Of a DNA stretch of 64,000 nucleotides, positions 16,073 to 24,408 are shown in pieces; position 1 is the stretch's first letter; every line of letters starts with the position of its first letter. Below the pieces are notes generated by a model. It did no database searches, was not told where the DNA came from, and saw only the letters and a program-made list of their open reading frames with translations. The stretch lies in contig NZ_LN679998.1 of assembly GCF_000953675.1 (NCBI RefSeq), positions 2,029,963-2,093,962 of the forward strand, read 5' to 3'. Source of the DNA: Paraclostridium sordellii (lineage in GTDB: Bacteria; Bacillota; Clostridia; Peptostreptococcales; Peptostreptococcaceae). The position numbers and the translations under genes were made by a program.

Positions 16073-17323
16073 TTATTTATTAACTTTTGATTTCAGATGC
16101 TCTAAATTAATTGACATGGTTCCATCTGATCCTACATACACCTTACTATATTTCCCAGAGAATAAAAGATTTAAAGCATTGTCTCTTTCTTCTTGTGTTA
16201 AGTCTTTAGATTTTTTATCTTCATAAAGACTTATAGTACCTTGGGGTTTATTATTTTCAAAATTCATTAAAATCTCTTCATCTGTTAAATCCTTATAGCT
16301 TTTATTAACTTCTACATTACTATCTTCATTATTTTTTTCATGTGATATAGATTCATTTGCATATACTTCATCTACACCTTTAACTTCATTAAATGAAAGA
16401 ATTGAAAATACTGATATACTAAATACAATTATCGCCATAATAGTTCCCTTTTTACGTTTTTTTAAACTTAACATTCCTTCTACTCTCCTCTTAATTAAAT
16501 TTATTTCGTTAGTGTTAAATTGAGATGAAAACACAGTGGCTTTAAGAGTATTTCTATATCGTAATGTATCTACTAATACAAGAGAATACTCTTTTATATC
16601 ATTTTCACCAAACCTTGTAACTACCCTTTCATCACAAGATAACTCGCATTGTTCTTCAAAGCATACTTTTAATATTTTAACTAGTGGATTAAACCAATGT
16701 ATTGAACAAGAAATCATTAAAATTAGCTTTAACAAATTATCTTTTCTTTTAAAATGAGTTAATTCATGTCTAAATATCCACCTCAATTGTCCGGTATCAT
16801 AATCTTTGTTAGGTATTACTATTTTATTTTTTATAATACCTATTAAAGCAGGTGAAGAAAGACCATCCACCTTAAGTACTTCAATATCTTTTTTAATATT
16901 TAAATATTTCTTTTCTTCTTCTAGACTTTTAATTATATTATCCTCAGTAGCCTTGTAAGTTATATTTTCTATCTTTTTATAAAATACTATTTGTTTGTAA
17001 GTATTTCTAATCACAACATAAATTGCTCCAATTAGCCAAATAAAAAATATTATTTTAATATAATCTACTACATTATTATTTTCTCCTGCTATGTAATTTA
17101 CACTTTTTAAGTTCACATCATTTTTCTTCTTTAAAAATTCAAAAGGTAAATATACTTCTATATTTGATATAAAAATCATTCTCAAAGTTATCAAAATACA
17201 AAATATATAGTTTAATTTATAAGTATATTTGCTTAGAACTTTATTTTTTAATAAAGCTATCAATATAATTGGAAAACTTATAACTATACTGGTTTTTAAA
17301 ATATCTATTATTATATAGCTCAT
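16073..17323 (-). CDS. BlaR1/MecR1-like M56 membrane metallopeptidase
   Basis: 416 aa. Membrane segments occur near 5-25, 35-55 and 88-106, the zinc motif HELTH is at 186-190 in a cytoplasmic loop, and a further membrane segment lies near 294-310. The extracellular tail of about 105 residues is far shorter than the ~260-residue penicillin-sensing domain of BlaR1, so beta-lactam sensing is not supported; the signal is unknown. On sensing, such proteases inactivate their BlaI partner. TAGGTAAC precedes the ATG. The gene lies 5 bases behind the BlaI-like gene. Confidence 0.85.
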   Translation of the reverse strand: MSYIIIDILKTSIVISFPIILIALLKNKVLSKYTYKLNYIFCILITLRMIFISNIEVYLPFEFLKKKNDVNLKSVNYIAGENNNVVDYIKIIFFIWLIGAIYVVIRNTYKQIVFYKKIENITYKATEDNIIKSLEEEKKYLNIKKDIEVLKVDGLSSPALIGIIKNKIVIPNKDYDTGQLRWIFRHELTHFKRKDNLLKLILMISCSIHWFNPLVKILKVCFEEQCELSCDERVVTRFGENDIKEYSLVLVDTLRYRNTLKATVFSSQFNTNEINLIKRRVEGMLSLKKRKKGTIMAIIVFSISVFSILSFNEVKGVDEVYANESISHEKNNEDSNVEVNKSYKDLTDEEILMNFENNKPQGTISLYEDKKSKDLTQEERDNALNLLFSGKYSKVYVGSDGTMSINLEHLKSKVNK

Positions 17324-17328
17324 AATAG

Positions 17329-17694
17329 TTACCTACTTTTTATCCACTCTTCTAAATCTTTAATATCTTCTTCTGATATATCTTTAGACTCATCAAGTGC
17401 TGATATAATACTAGATAAAGAGTTATTATGCATAAAGCTAAAGAAGTCATGCGTTTCAAATTTTAAATACTCTTCATTACTAATTAGTGAGTAATAAAAG
17501 GTTTGTCTACCTTCTTTTTCTGATTTTAAAAATCCTTTCTCAACTAATCTTATAAGAGTTTTTGATGTAGACCCCTTTGACCAATCATATTCTTCACTCA
17601 TAAATTTTGTAATATCTACAGATGCAACTCTAGAATCTTCTTGAGCCCATATAAACTTCATTACTTGAAACTCAGTTCTAGGAATTTTTTTCAT
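17329..17694 (-). CDS. BlaI/MecI/CopY-family winged-helix repressor
   Basis: 121 aa from ATG 17694. The winged helix (about 1-75) has RTEFQVMKFIWAQEDSRVAS and GSTSKTLIRLVEKGFLKSEKEGRQTFY, with an acidic C-terminal dimer helix. It is expected to repress its own operon until cleaved through the M56 protease encoded next. AAGGGG is 10 bases from ATG 17694 but only 1 from an in-frame ATG at 17703, so the shorter form is preferred. Two operator-like repeats lie just upstream. Confidence 0.87.
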   Translation of the reverse strand: MKKIPRTEFQVMKFIWAQEDSRVASVDITKFMSEEYDWSKGSTSKTLIRLVEKGFLKSEKEGRQTFYYSLISNEEYLKFETHDFFSFMHNNSLSSIISALDESKDISEEDIKDLEEWIKSR

Positions 17695-17712
17695 ATTTAA
17701 CATTCCCCTTCT

Positions 17713-17762
17713 TACGGCAGTTGTCTACCTGATACTTAAAGTGTAGTACGGCATATGTCTAC
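17713..17762 (-). promoter_or_regulatory. Paired operator repeats for the BlaI-like repressor
   Basis: The minus strand has GTAGACATATGCCGTA (17747-17762) and GTAGACAACTGCCGTA (17713-17728), which match at 14 of 16 positions with centres 34 bp apart. They bracket the likely promoter, with TAGACA as a possible -35 in the distal copy. Two such sites are usual for BlaI/MecI-type repressors; that this protein binds them is inferred. Confidence 0.6.
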
Positions 17763-17882
17763 TCGTCAATAAATTCCCTTCAACATTAATAGACATATTT
17801 ATTCAGATGAAAACAATTAAACATAAGCCTATATTTGATGTATACTATAGATATAGTAATCTATAAATTGGATGGTGATATA

Positions 17883-18053
17883 ATGATAAAATTTAATAGT
17901 AATTTAAAAAAATATCTACTAATATTACCTATATATATTTTTTATATTGGAGTATTTGAGCTGATTTTATGCTGTAGCTTAGGCGATATATGGGATGACC
18001 TTTTACAAAAATTTAGTATATCTACCTCTAAAAAAACTCATAAGTTGGTCTAA
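17883..18053 (+). CDS. Small membrane protein, 56 aa
   Basis: Starts MIKFNSNLKKYLLILPIYIF with GGATGGTGAT 3-4 bases before the ATG. A hydrophobic stretch at about 11-35 (LLILPIYIFYIGVFELILCC) suggests one membrane span, followed by a polar tail ending KKTHKLV. It is divergent from the BlaI-like operon across the operator region, so it might be co-regulated. No family recognised. A strong terminator follows. Confidence 0.5.
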   Translation: MIKFNSNLKKYLLILPIYIFYIGVFELILCCSLGDIWDDLLQKFSISTSKKTHKLV

Positions 18054-18078
18054 ACTCACTTTATAAAGTTTATATTTT

Positions 18079-18140
18079 AAAAGTTAAAAAGGTATAACTA
18101 TAATTAAAATCAATTGTAGTTATACCTTTTTAACTTTTTT
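18079..18140. terminator. Bidirectional terminator with a 22-bp stem
   Basis: AAAAGTTAAAAAGGTATAAC pairs with GTTATACCTTTTTAACTTTT across a short loop, with a T-run on the plus strand and A-rich flanks on the other side. It serves both the 56-aa gene and the DUF819 operon. Confidence 0.85.
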
Positions 18141-18175
18141 ATCCATATAATTAATCTAACTACCCTCTATATTCC

Positions 18176-19378
18176 CTACATCAAAATATTTCCGATAAAC
18201 AATCCAAAGTAGTTCCCTATAACATACCCTAATGTACCTACTATTAATATCGGTCCTATAAGCTTAGTCCACCCTTTAGAAATAGCCATAGCCGCAGCTG
18301 TTGTCGGTCCTCCAATATTTGCATTAGAGGCTAATATAGCTTCCTCCAAATCAAATTTTAATAACTTAGCAGCCGTAAATGTTATAGCCATATTTATAAT
18401 AACCATCACTGCACAATATAAAAGTAAAAGTGGAGACTTTTGAATAATTAAAGGTATAGAAGCCGGAACTCCAATTACTACAAAGAAAATATAAATCAAG
18501 AAAGTCCCTATCTCCTGTGCTCCTTTTATATCTCCAAAAAACTTAGAAGCAAAAGTAGCAAGCAACATAGTTAAAGTAGTTATTATTAAATACTGATTCC
18601 CTAAAATACTATTAAACATAGCTAATATAGGATTTGTATTTGGTATTACACTTTTCAAAAATCCTGCTAATTCTGTGGATACAGCAACAATTACAAATGC
18701 ACTTGCAACTGCATAAGCTATATCTTTTAAAGATATTTCCTTTCTTCCCCAATAAGATGCAGCTATAGTTTCACCATCTTTTGAATCTAGCTTCTCCATT
18801 TCATCTATGTGAGGATGCTTAAACTTCTTTCTAAAAAATGCTACCGATGGAATCGCCATTAATACAAAGAAATATAAAGCCATTAACAAATTATCTGCAA
18901 CTACTGCTGCTGAAACCAAATCTCCTGGCACATCAAAAGCCCCTGACATTGCTGCAAAATTTACACTTCCACCAATATATGAACCTGACATCATAGCCGC
19001 TACCATATTTAAATCTGGTATTATTTTATGTAGAGCTAAGTACCCAACTATTGCACCTATCATAGTTCCTACAGAACTTATTAGAAATATAGTTAAAATC
19101 CTAGCACTTTCTTTTCCTATTTTCTTTATATTACATTGATACAATAAAAGTGTTATAGCTAATGGTACAACATACCCCCAAACCTGGTCATAAACTGGTG
19201 CTTCTACAGGTATAATATTTAAATTAGATAATACCATAGCACCTATAAGTGCTATAATTGCTCCAGATACCTTAGATGCCCAATCATACTTTTGTTCTAA
19301 ATAAATACTAAAAGCAGCCCATCCTGTTATAATAGCCCATAGTACCCAAGTGTTATCGGGGCTTATAAAGCTCTTCAT
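18176..19378 (-). CDS. DUF819-family integral membrane protein
   Basis: 400 aa with about 10-11 membrane segments. Features include MMSGSYIGGSVNFAAMSGAF near 138-157 and SNANIGGPTTAAAMA near 354-368, glycine-rich motifs repeated in the two halves as in the DUF819 (YjcL-like) family. The transport substrate of the family is unknown; the motif pair resembles those of gluconate or Na+/anion exchangers. GGAGGAG precedes the ATG. It follows the 140-aa membrane gene by 23 bases in one operon. Confidence 0.82.
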   Translation of the reverse strand: MKSFISPDNTWVLWAIITGWAAFSIYLEQKYDWASKVSGAIIALIGAMVLSNLNIIPVEAPVYDQVWGYVVPLAITLLLYQCNIKKIGKESARILTIFLISSVGTMIGAIVGYLALHKIIPDLNMVAAMMSGSYIGGSVNFAAMSGAFDVPGDLVSAAVVADNLLMALYFFVLMAIPSVAFFRKKFKHPHIDEMEKLDSKDGETIAASYWGRKEISLKDIAYAVASAFVIVAVSTELAGFLKSVIPNTNPILAMFNSILGNQYLIITTLTMLLATFASKFFGDIKGAQEIGTFLIYIFFVVIGVPASIPLIIQKSPLLLLYCAVMVIINMAITFTAAKLLKFDLEEAILASNANIGGPTTAAAMAISKGWTKLIGPILIVGTLGYVIGNYFGLFIGNILM

Positions 19379-19401
19379 ATAATCTCCTCCATTAACAAAT
19401 T

Positions 19402-19824
19402 TTAATTGGAAGCATTTTTAAACATTAATTTCTTAGGTATGTTTATAACAAATCCAATTAATGTTGATATAGCCATTCTTGCTGGCGTAAATACAAATAA
19501 TGATACTACTATAGATTTAATTAGATACACTAGGCTAAACTTCCTTCCTATACTTAGTAATAATATGTCAAAACACATAGTTACTATAATAATATTCATA
19601 TACATATGTACATTTTGTAGTTTCTCTTGCTTTGTCATAATAACTAAATATAATACAGGAATTAAAACCATCGATACTGAAGCTATTATCATAAATATAA
19701 CATCTCTTAATCCTAAAGCTGAGTTTTTAGAGTTTATTAAGTATATACAGTAAAAAATTATATTGGCTATTCCTAAATACTTAAAATAGCTTTGCATTGC
19801 TTTGTCCATAATATTATTTTTCAT
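19402..19824 (-). CDS. Hypothetical membrane protein upstream of the DUF819 gene
   Basis: 140 aa with four likely membrane segments (about 18-30, 40-62, 73-92 and 98-125). No family is recognised. The start at ATG 19824 is chosen because GAGGTGAT lies 5 bases upstream; a GTG at 19833 falls inside that ribosome site. First gene of the operon with DUF819, so it may be a subunit or partner of that transporter. Confidence 0.65.
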   Translation of the reverse strand: MKNNIMDKAMQSYFKYLGIANIIFYCIYLINSKNSALGLRDVIFMIIASVSMVLIPVLYLVIMTKQEKLQNVHMYMNIIIVTMCFDILLLSIGRKFSLVYLIKSIVVSLFVFTPARMAISTLIGFVINIPKKLMFKNASN

Positions 19825-19984
19825 TTTTATCACCTCTATAAAATATACTTAATTAATACAATCAATATTACATTTCATTTACAATCTAAAATAAGAAATA
19901 ATCAAAATATTTAAATAAATAATTGCATTTTTGATAAAAATAACATATTATAAAATTAAATAATTATAAAAGGAGGATATTAAT

Positions 19985-20059
19985 ATGATGAACTGTTACT
20001 GTTGTTATTTTAAAAAGAATAAAAACTTAAAACTAACAACAGACCTGTGCCCATTTTAA
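19985..20059 (+). CDS. Cys-rich leader peptide upstream of cysS
   Basis: 24 codons. It begins MMNCYCCYFKKNKNLK and ends TTDLCPF, with 4 Cys: codons 4, 6 and 7 clustered near the start and codon 22 near the end. AGGAGG lies exactly 8 bases before the first ATG, as strong a ribosome site as any in the window. It lies between a likely promoter (TTGCAT near 19923, TATTAT near 19946) and tandem hairpins, 128 bases before cysS. The simplest reading is an attenuator peptide that senses charged tRNA-Cys. Confidence 0.65.
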   Translation: MMNCYCCYFKKNKNLKLTTDLCPF

Positions 20060-20097
20060 TATCAATTAATTATATTTATCTAATAATATTAAAAACC

Positions 20098-20162
20098 AAC
20101 TACAGGCAAACTGTAGTTTTTCTTATTTTAAGGAAAAACTATAGCTTCTCTGTAGTTTTTTT
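20098..20162 (+). promoter_or_regulatory. Putative attenuator of cysS with four pairing segments
   Basis: Segments: a AACTACAG (20098-20105), b CTGTAGTTTTT (20111-20121), c AAAAACTATAG (20134-20144), d CTGTAGTTTTT (20150-20160), then a T-run. b and d are identical. a:b and c:d form two hairpins, each followed by T-rich sequence; b:c can form an 11-bp alternative with one G-U pair. This is the terminator/antiterminator topology of amino-acid attenuators. Upstream, the Cys-codon region 19999-20007 pairs with 20034-20042 (9 bp), a further point where a stalled ribosome could act. No T-box motif is present. Confidence 0.65.
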
Positions 20163-20187
20163 ATATAAATAACAAGGAGGCTGCAAA

Positions 20188-21597
20188 ATGAAATTAAATC
20201 TTTATAACACCCTAACTAAGCAAGTAGAAGAATTTATATCTATAGAACCTATGAAAGTGAAAATGTATACTTGTGGTCCAACTGTATATAATTTTGCTCA
20301 TATAGGAAATTTAAGAACTTATATATTTGAAGATACTTTAAAAAGAGTTTTACAGTACAATAACTATGAAGTAAAACATGTAATGAACATAACAGACGTT
20401 GGTCACTTACAATCAGATGCTGATGATGGTGAAGATAAAATGGAACTTGGAGCAAAAAGAGAAAGTAAAAGTGTTTTAGAAATAGCTAGATTTTATGAAG
20501 ATGCTTTTATAAATGATTTAGAAAAATTAAATATAATACTTCCAAATGAAATACCAAGAGCTACAGAACATATAAAAAGCATTATAAATTTAATAAAAAC
20601 TTTAGAAGAAAAAGGATACACTTATATAGCCAATAACAACGTATATTTTTCAATAGATAAATTTGACAACTACTCTAAGCTTGCAAACCTAAGTATCCAA
20701 GAACTTCAAGCTGGCAATCGAGTTGAGGTAGATGAATTTAAGAAAAATCCACTAGATTTTGTACTCTGGTTTGGAAACTCTAAATATGAAAATCATATTT
20801 TAAAATGGGACTCACCTTGGGGAGTAGGCTTTCCAGGTTGGCATATAGAATGTTCTGCAATGGCTATTGAGTACTTAGGAGAGTATCTAGATATTCATTG
20901 TGGAGGAATAGACCATGTTCCAGTACACCATACAAACGAAATAGCACAATCAGAAGGAGCACTTGGTCATAAATGGGTAAACTATTGGATGCATGGTGAG
21001 TTTTTAGTAGTTGATAACGGCAAAATGTCCAAATCTAGTGGAGATTTTTTAACTTTAAATAAGTTGATAGAAAATAAATTTGATCCACTTGTATACAGAT
21101 ACTATGTTCTTCAATCTAAATATAGAAAGCCTCTAGCCTTTAGCTATGAACGATTAGAAGAAGCTAGCAAGTCTTTCTTAAGTTTAAAAAGTAAAATTCA
21201 AACTATACTTGATAACATAGATGAAAATTCAAAAATAAACGAATCTATGCTAAAAAATTATATATATAAATTTAAAAATCAAATTAATGATGACCTTAAT
21301 ATATCCAATGGGTTTACTGTATTATTTGATGTTATAAAAGATAATAATTCAAATAACTTAGAAAAGAAAACCTTAATAGATAACTTTGACTTAGTATTTG
21401 GTTTAAACTTAGTAAGTAGTAATAATTTAAATTTAAGCCAAGAAAAAATAAATTGGATTGAAAATCTTTTAAAAGAAAGAAGTGAATATAGAAAAAATAA
21501 AAACTGGAAAAAATCAGATGAAATAAGAGATATTTTATTAAAAGAAAACATAGAAATACTAGATACTAAAGAAGGAACAAAATGGAATATACTTTAA
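20188..21597 (+). CDS. cysS: Cysteinyl-tRNA synthetase
   Basis: 469 aa class I synthetase that attaches cysteine to tRNA-Cys. It has the zinc-binding TCGPTVYN (Cys29), HIGN at 38-41, the zinc/cysteine-site GWHIECSAM near 213-221, HHTNEIAQSE, and the KMSKS loop (GKMSKSSGD) near 270. The C-terminal DALR and basic tail domains are present and the length is normal. AAGGAGG precedes the ATG. It stands alone between the attenuator and a strong terminator. It could be the only CysRS or a second copy; the window does not tell. Confidence 0.93.
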   Translation: MKLNLYNTLTKQVEEFISIEPMKVKMYTCGPTVYNFAHIGNLRTYIFEDTLKRVLQYNNYEVKHVMNITDVGHLQSDADDGEDKMELGAKRESKSVLEIARFYEDAFINDLEKLNIILPNEIPRATEHIKSIINLIKTLEEKGYTYIANNNVYFSIDKFDNYSKLANLSIQELQAGNRVEVDEFKKNPLDFVLWFGNSKYENHILKWDSPWGVGFPGWHIECSAMAIEYLGEYLDIHCGGIDHVPVHHTNEIAQSEGALGHKWVNYWMHGEFLVVDNGKMSKSSGDFLTLNKLIENKFDPLVYRYYVLQSKYRKPLAFSYERLEEASKSFLSLKSKIQTILDNIDENSKINESMLKNYIYKFKNQINDDLNISNGFTVLFDVIKDNNSNNLEKKTLIDNFDLVFGLNLVSSNNLNLSQEKINWIENLLKERSEYRKNKNWKKSDEIRDILLKENIEILDTKEGTKWNIL

Positions 21598-21679
21598 CTA
21601 AATAAAAGAGTTAAGAAAAACCCGACTAAGAATAATAGTATATTTAATAAAAATGGTTAATATAAAAATTAAAATATAA

Positions 21680-21733
21680 AAATAACTATACCATAGTAAT
21701 TTTTCTTCCTTTATTACTAAGGTATAGTTATTT
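21680..21733. terminator. Bidirectional terminator after cysS
   Basis: AAATAACTATACC/GGTATAGTTATTT with an inner ATAGTAAT/ATTACTA stem, about 83 bases past the cysS stop and facing the convergent Asp-box gene. Confidence 0.8.
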
Positions 21734-21824
21734 AATAAACTTTATATAGATTAGTTTGTATTATTAATAATTTTTAAAATAAGTAATCCTTATACTTAAG
21801 TAAAGATTTTATTAAATGCTATCT

Positions 21825-23006
21825 TTACTTATTTTCACTATATTCGAAAGTCAAACCTTTATCTTTAGATATGAAATTGATTACTTTATCACTATCTCTA
21901 AGTTTTACAGGGAGCATTATAATATCCTTTTCAAATTTAAGATTAAGAGGAGTTGCATAGTCACTTATATACTCAGCAGGAAGTTTTATATCAAGCTTTT
22001 CCCAAGTACTACCTGAATCCTCAGTTCTATATACAGTAGGATTATTATTATTTTCATATCTAAATCCAACAAAACCTATCTTCTCATCTAAAAATCCTAC
22101 TCCTGTAATTATTCTTGGATAAACTTCATTTGTATTTCCAATTTCATTAAAAGTTTTACCCCCATCAGTAGTTATATATATGTAACTATACTGCTTACCC
22201 ATAGCGACATCAGTAGTTATAACACAATATCCAGTATCTTGGCTACTAAATCCTATAAATAAATCTCCGCCTTGGTAAGTATCCTTTAATTTGATTTTAT
22301 TCCAAGTTTTACCTTTATCATTTGTAACCGTAATTAATATATCTGAATTAAAATTAGATATGAATGCCGTTTTTTTGTGGCTTATATAGTAGGCATTTTC
22401 TTTTAATTTATTATTATCAAAATCAAAAACCGAAATCAAATACTCATTAGGTATTGGAACACTTACCCAATCTTTCTGTTTATTATAGCTTAATTCCAGA
22501 CCATTTGGAGTCATTTGATAATATATACCTAAATTTTTTTTAATTTCATTTTTATCTATTTCTTCTTTTATTTCACTTAAATTATCTTTTTGTTTTTGTT
22601 TATTTGAGTAATTGACTATTTCTAAGCCGTCTCTATCTACCATATTGCCTTCATCAATCAAGGTATAATTTCCATTATTATCTTTTTTGATTCTCATTTT
22701 ATGATAGGATGATGTAAAATCTTTTTCACCATTTACATTTACATCTACATCAAAATAAACCATTGCCATAAACTCATTTTTATCTCCTGCTACTATTTCT
22801 GTTTCTTTGTTTGTGTAAACTGCCTTCATCCCTTTTTCTTCGTATGAAGCTTCACCTTTTTTTGCGTATTCATTAAAAAAGTTATTTGTAACATCTATTA
22901 AGCTATCCATTTCATGCTTTTTATATATTGAATAGCCCACAATAAATAAACACACCATAATAATTATTGATATTATAGCTATTATAAATTTTATACTCTT
23001 CTTCAT
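21825..23006 (-). CDS. Membrane-anchored protein with Asp-box (BNR-like) repeats
   Basis: 393 aa. An N-terminal signal anchor (about 5-27) is followed by an extracellular region of ~120 residues, then a beta-propeller-like part with four Asp-box motifs: NDKGKTWNKI, TDGGKTFNEI, EDSGSTWEKL and KDKGLTFEYS. Asp-boxes occur in sialidases and in propellers such as YCF48-like proteins; no sialidase active-site set is apparent, so a binding or scaffold role is more likely. It is 7 bases behind the YcxB-like gene and probably translated with it. Confidence 0.7.
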   Translation of the reverse strand: MKKSIKFIIAIISIIIMVCLFIVGYSIYKKHEMDSLIDVTNNFFNEYAKKGEASYEEKGMKAVYTNKETEIVAGDKNEFMAMVYFDVDVNVNGEKDFTSSYHKMRIKKDNNGNYTLIDEGNMVDRDGLEIVNYSNKQKQKDNLSEIKEEIDKNEIKKNLGIYYQMTPNGLELSYNKQKDWVSVPIPNEYLISVFDFDNNKLKENAYYISHKKTAFISNFNSDILITVTNDKGKTWNKIKLKDTYQGGDLFIGFSSQDTGYCVITTDVAMGKQYSYIYITTDGGKTFNEIGNTNEVYPRIITGVGFLDEKIGFVGFRYENNNNPTVYRTEDSGSTWEKLDIKLPAEYISDYATPLNLKFEKDIIMLPVKLRDSDKVINFISKDKGLTFEYSENK

Positions 23007-23013
23007 ATTTTAC

Positions 23014-23550
23014 CTACCTTAAATATCCACTTTTCTGTTTTATTAGATTAATAAATTGATTTTTTACTTCTTTACTTTCAAAAGAATTTATGGGTATTAG
23101 TATTATAGGATCTATCTTTTGTATACAAATAACTAATACATCATCTTCTTCATAAATATTATCAATAGCCTTTATATTGTATTCAACATATGATTTCTCA
23201 CCTTTATGTATAATAACATCATTCTTTACTTCTATTATTTTTGACCCTAATGTACTATTTCTTGTTTCTATTAGCTTATCAATAAACTTTTGTATGATTT
23301 TTTTAGATATTCTGTTCATAAGTATTGTTGTTATTATAATTAGTGTTGCTATAATTAATATTACAGTTAAATATAATGAAATTTCTATATTGTAAAAGCT
23401 AGACATTTCATTGATAAAGTAAAAAGTGATTCCCATTAGTGCTAGCATATTTAATGTAAGTAGAAATACATCTTTTCTTAAAGTAAACTTTCTTCTTTTT
23501 TCATACCCCTTAATATAATCTTCACGATTATTTGTATATTTTATTTCCAT
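23014..23550 (-). CDS. YcxB-like membrane protein
   Basis: About 178 aa. A cytoplasmic N-terminus (EIKYTNNREDYIKGYEKRRK) is followed by two membrane segments near 30-48 and 57-77 and a C-terminal soluble domain (VEYNIKAIDNIYEEDDVLVI) as in YcxB-like proteins. Function unknown. Several ATGs are in frame; GGGGG sits 5 bases before the one at 23550. The stop of a decayed upstream frame overlaps this start. Confidence 0.6.
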   Translation of the reverse strand: MEIKYTNNREDYIKGYEKRRKFTLRKDVFLLTLNMLALMGITFYFINEMSSFYNIEISLYLTVILIIATLIIITTILMNRISKKIIQKFIDKLIETRNSTLGSKIIEVKNDVIIHKGEKSYVEYNIKAIDNIYEEDDVLVICIQKIDPIILIPINSFESKEVKNQFINLIKQKSGYLR

Positions 23551-24000
23551 CATATCCCCCATTTTATTAATTCTACTTCATTTTTAAAATATAATATATC
23601 ATTGTAAGTCCATCTATAGCTTGTATTTTTCAATTCACATTTGACTATGCCTTTTCCTCCATTTCTTCTTTCACAACCAGGTCTTGTATTTTTGCAGTCA
23701 TAACTCTATCTGACACAGCTCTTACGGATGACTTTCGACTAACCAACCTCTTTGTACATTTTTAAGACCCTCTGCTCATTCTCTAATAATCAATTCCTTA
23801 CAATATTGATACATAAAATACCCTCAAAGAAATCGTTAACACTTCCCATTTTCCTCCCCTACAATCAAATTGATAATATATAATAATTCTGAACTTTCTT
23901 ATATTATAAACTTTATTGAATAATTCACCAACTAAAAATAGCTCTATGTATAAACTTATTGAATTTATTATGGTAATTCAAGTCTCTTTTTTTCGATACA
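23551..24000. pseudogene. GC-richer stretch with decayed coding sequence
   Basis: No intact gene. From about 23640 to 23860 the base composition is clearly less AT-rich than the surroundings. On the minus strand the last 49 codons of one frame (SYDCKNTRPGCERRNGGKGI and on to 23551) look protein-like but have an in-frame stop before them; a second frame reads RLVSRKSSVRAVSDRVMTAK for about 35 codons and then stops. This pattern suggests a foreign gene broken by frameshifts. The family is not recognised. Confidence 0.35.
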
Positions 24001-24231
24001 ATGAAATTATTTAAAATGCTATTAGTAGTTTTTGTAATTATTATATCAATACTAGGATTGATGGGTAATTTTGAAATTCTAATTACTATTTCACTTTTAG
24101 GTATTTCTTTATTGAATGGTCTTAACTCTTGGAAAAGTCATAAAAATAATATAAATAAAGAAGCAATCTTTTTATTTTCATCTGAAATTTTTACTATTTT
24201 AGTACCTATTTATATACTATTTATTGGATAA
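24001..24231 (+). CDS. Small membrane protein (possibly YczI/DUF3953-like)
   Basis: 76 aa with three hydrophobic segments (about 5-22, 26-42 and 55-75), starting MKLFKMLLVVFVIIISILGL. The size and layout fit the YczI/DUF3953 group, but the match is by general appearance only. There is no good ribosome site before the ATG, so the start or expression is uncertain. Confidence 0.45.
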   Translation: MKLFKMLLVVFVIIISILGLMGNFEILITISLLGISLLNGLNSWKSHKNNINKEAIFLFSSEIFTILVPIYILFIG

Positions 24232-24256
24232 AATTTATAAAAACACAATAATATTA

Positions 24257-24390
24257 AGTAGCGAAGGATAGATATATAAATTTTAGATATATTTCAAAGC
24301 ATTTTTTAAGCAACTATGTCGGTGCCATTGTCGTAACGAATTTTCAGCTTTGATAGCGAAACTTATATATCTATCCAAGCGACCTACTTT
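24257..24390. repeat. Long imperfect inverted-repeat element (about 134 bp)
   Basis: The left end AAGTAGCGAAGGATAGATAT and the right end ATATCTATCC..GCGACCTACTT are inverted copies of about 25 bases with small differences. An inner CAAAGC (24296) / GCTTTG (24348) pair continues the stem. The non-AT-rich centre reads AACTATGTCGGTGCCATTGT. It resembles a miniature inverted-repeat element or a large structured RNA, and lies between convergent genes. Confidence 0.6.
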
Positions 24391-24408
24391 AAATAATCAT
24401 TTTAATTA

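Noticed and set aside
24290-24360. Second T-box in the inverted-repeat element
   Set aside because: AATGGCACC occurs on the minus strand, but no stem I, specifier loop or downstream terminator accompanies it.
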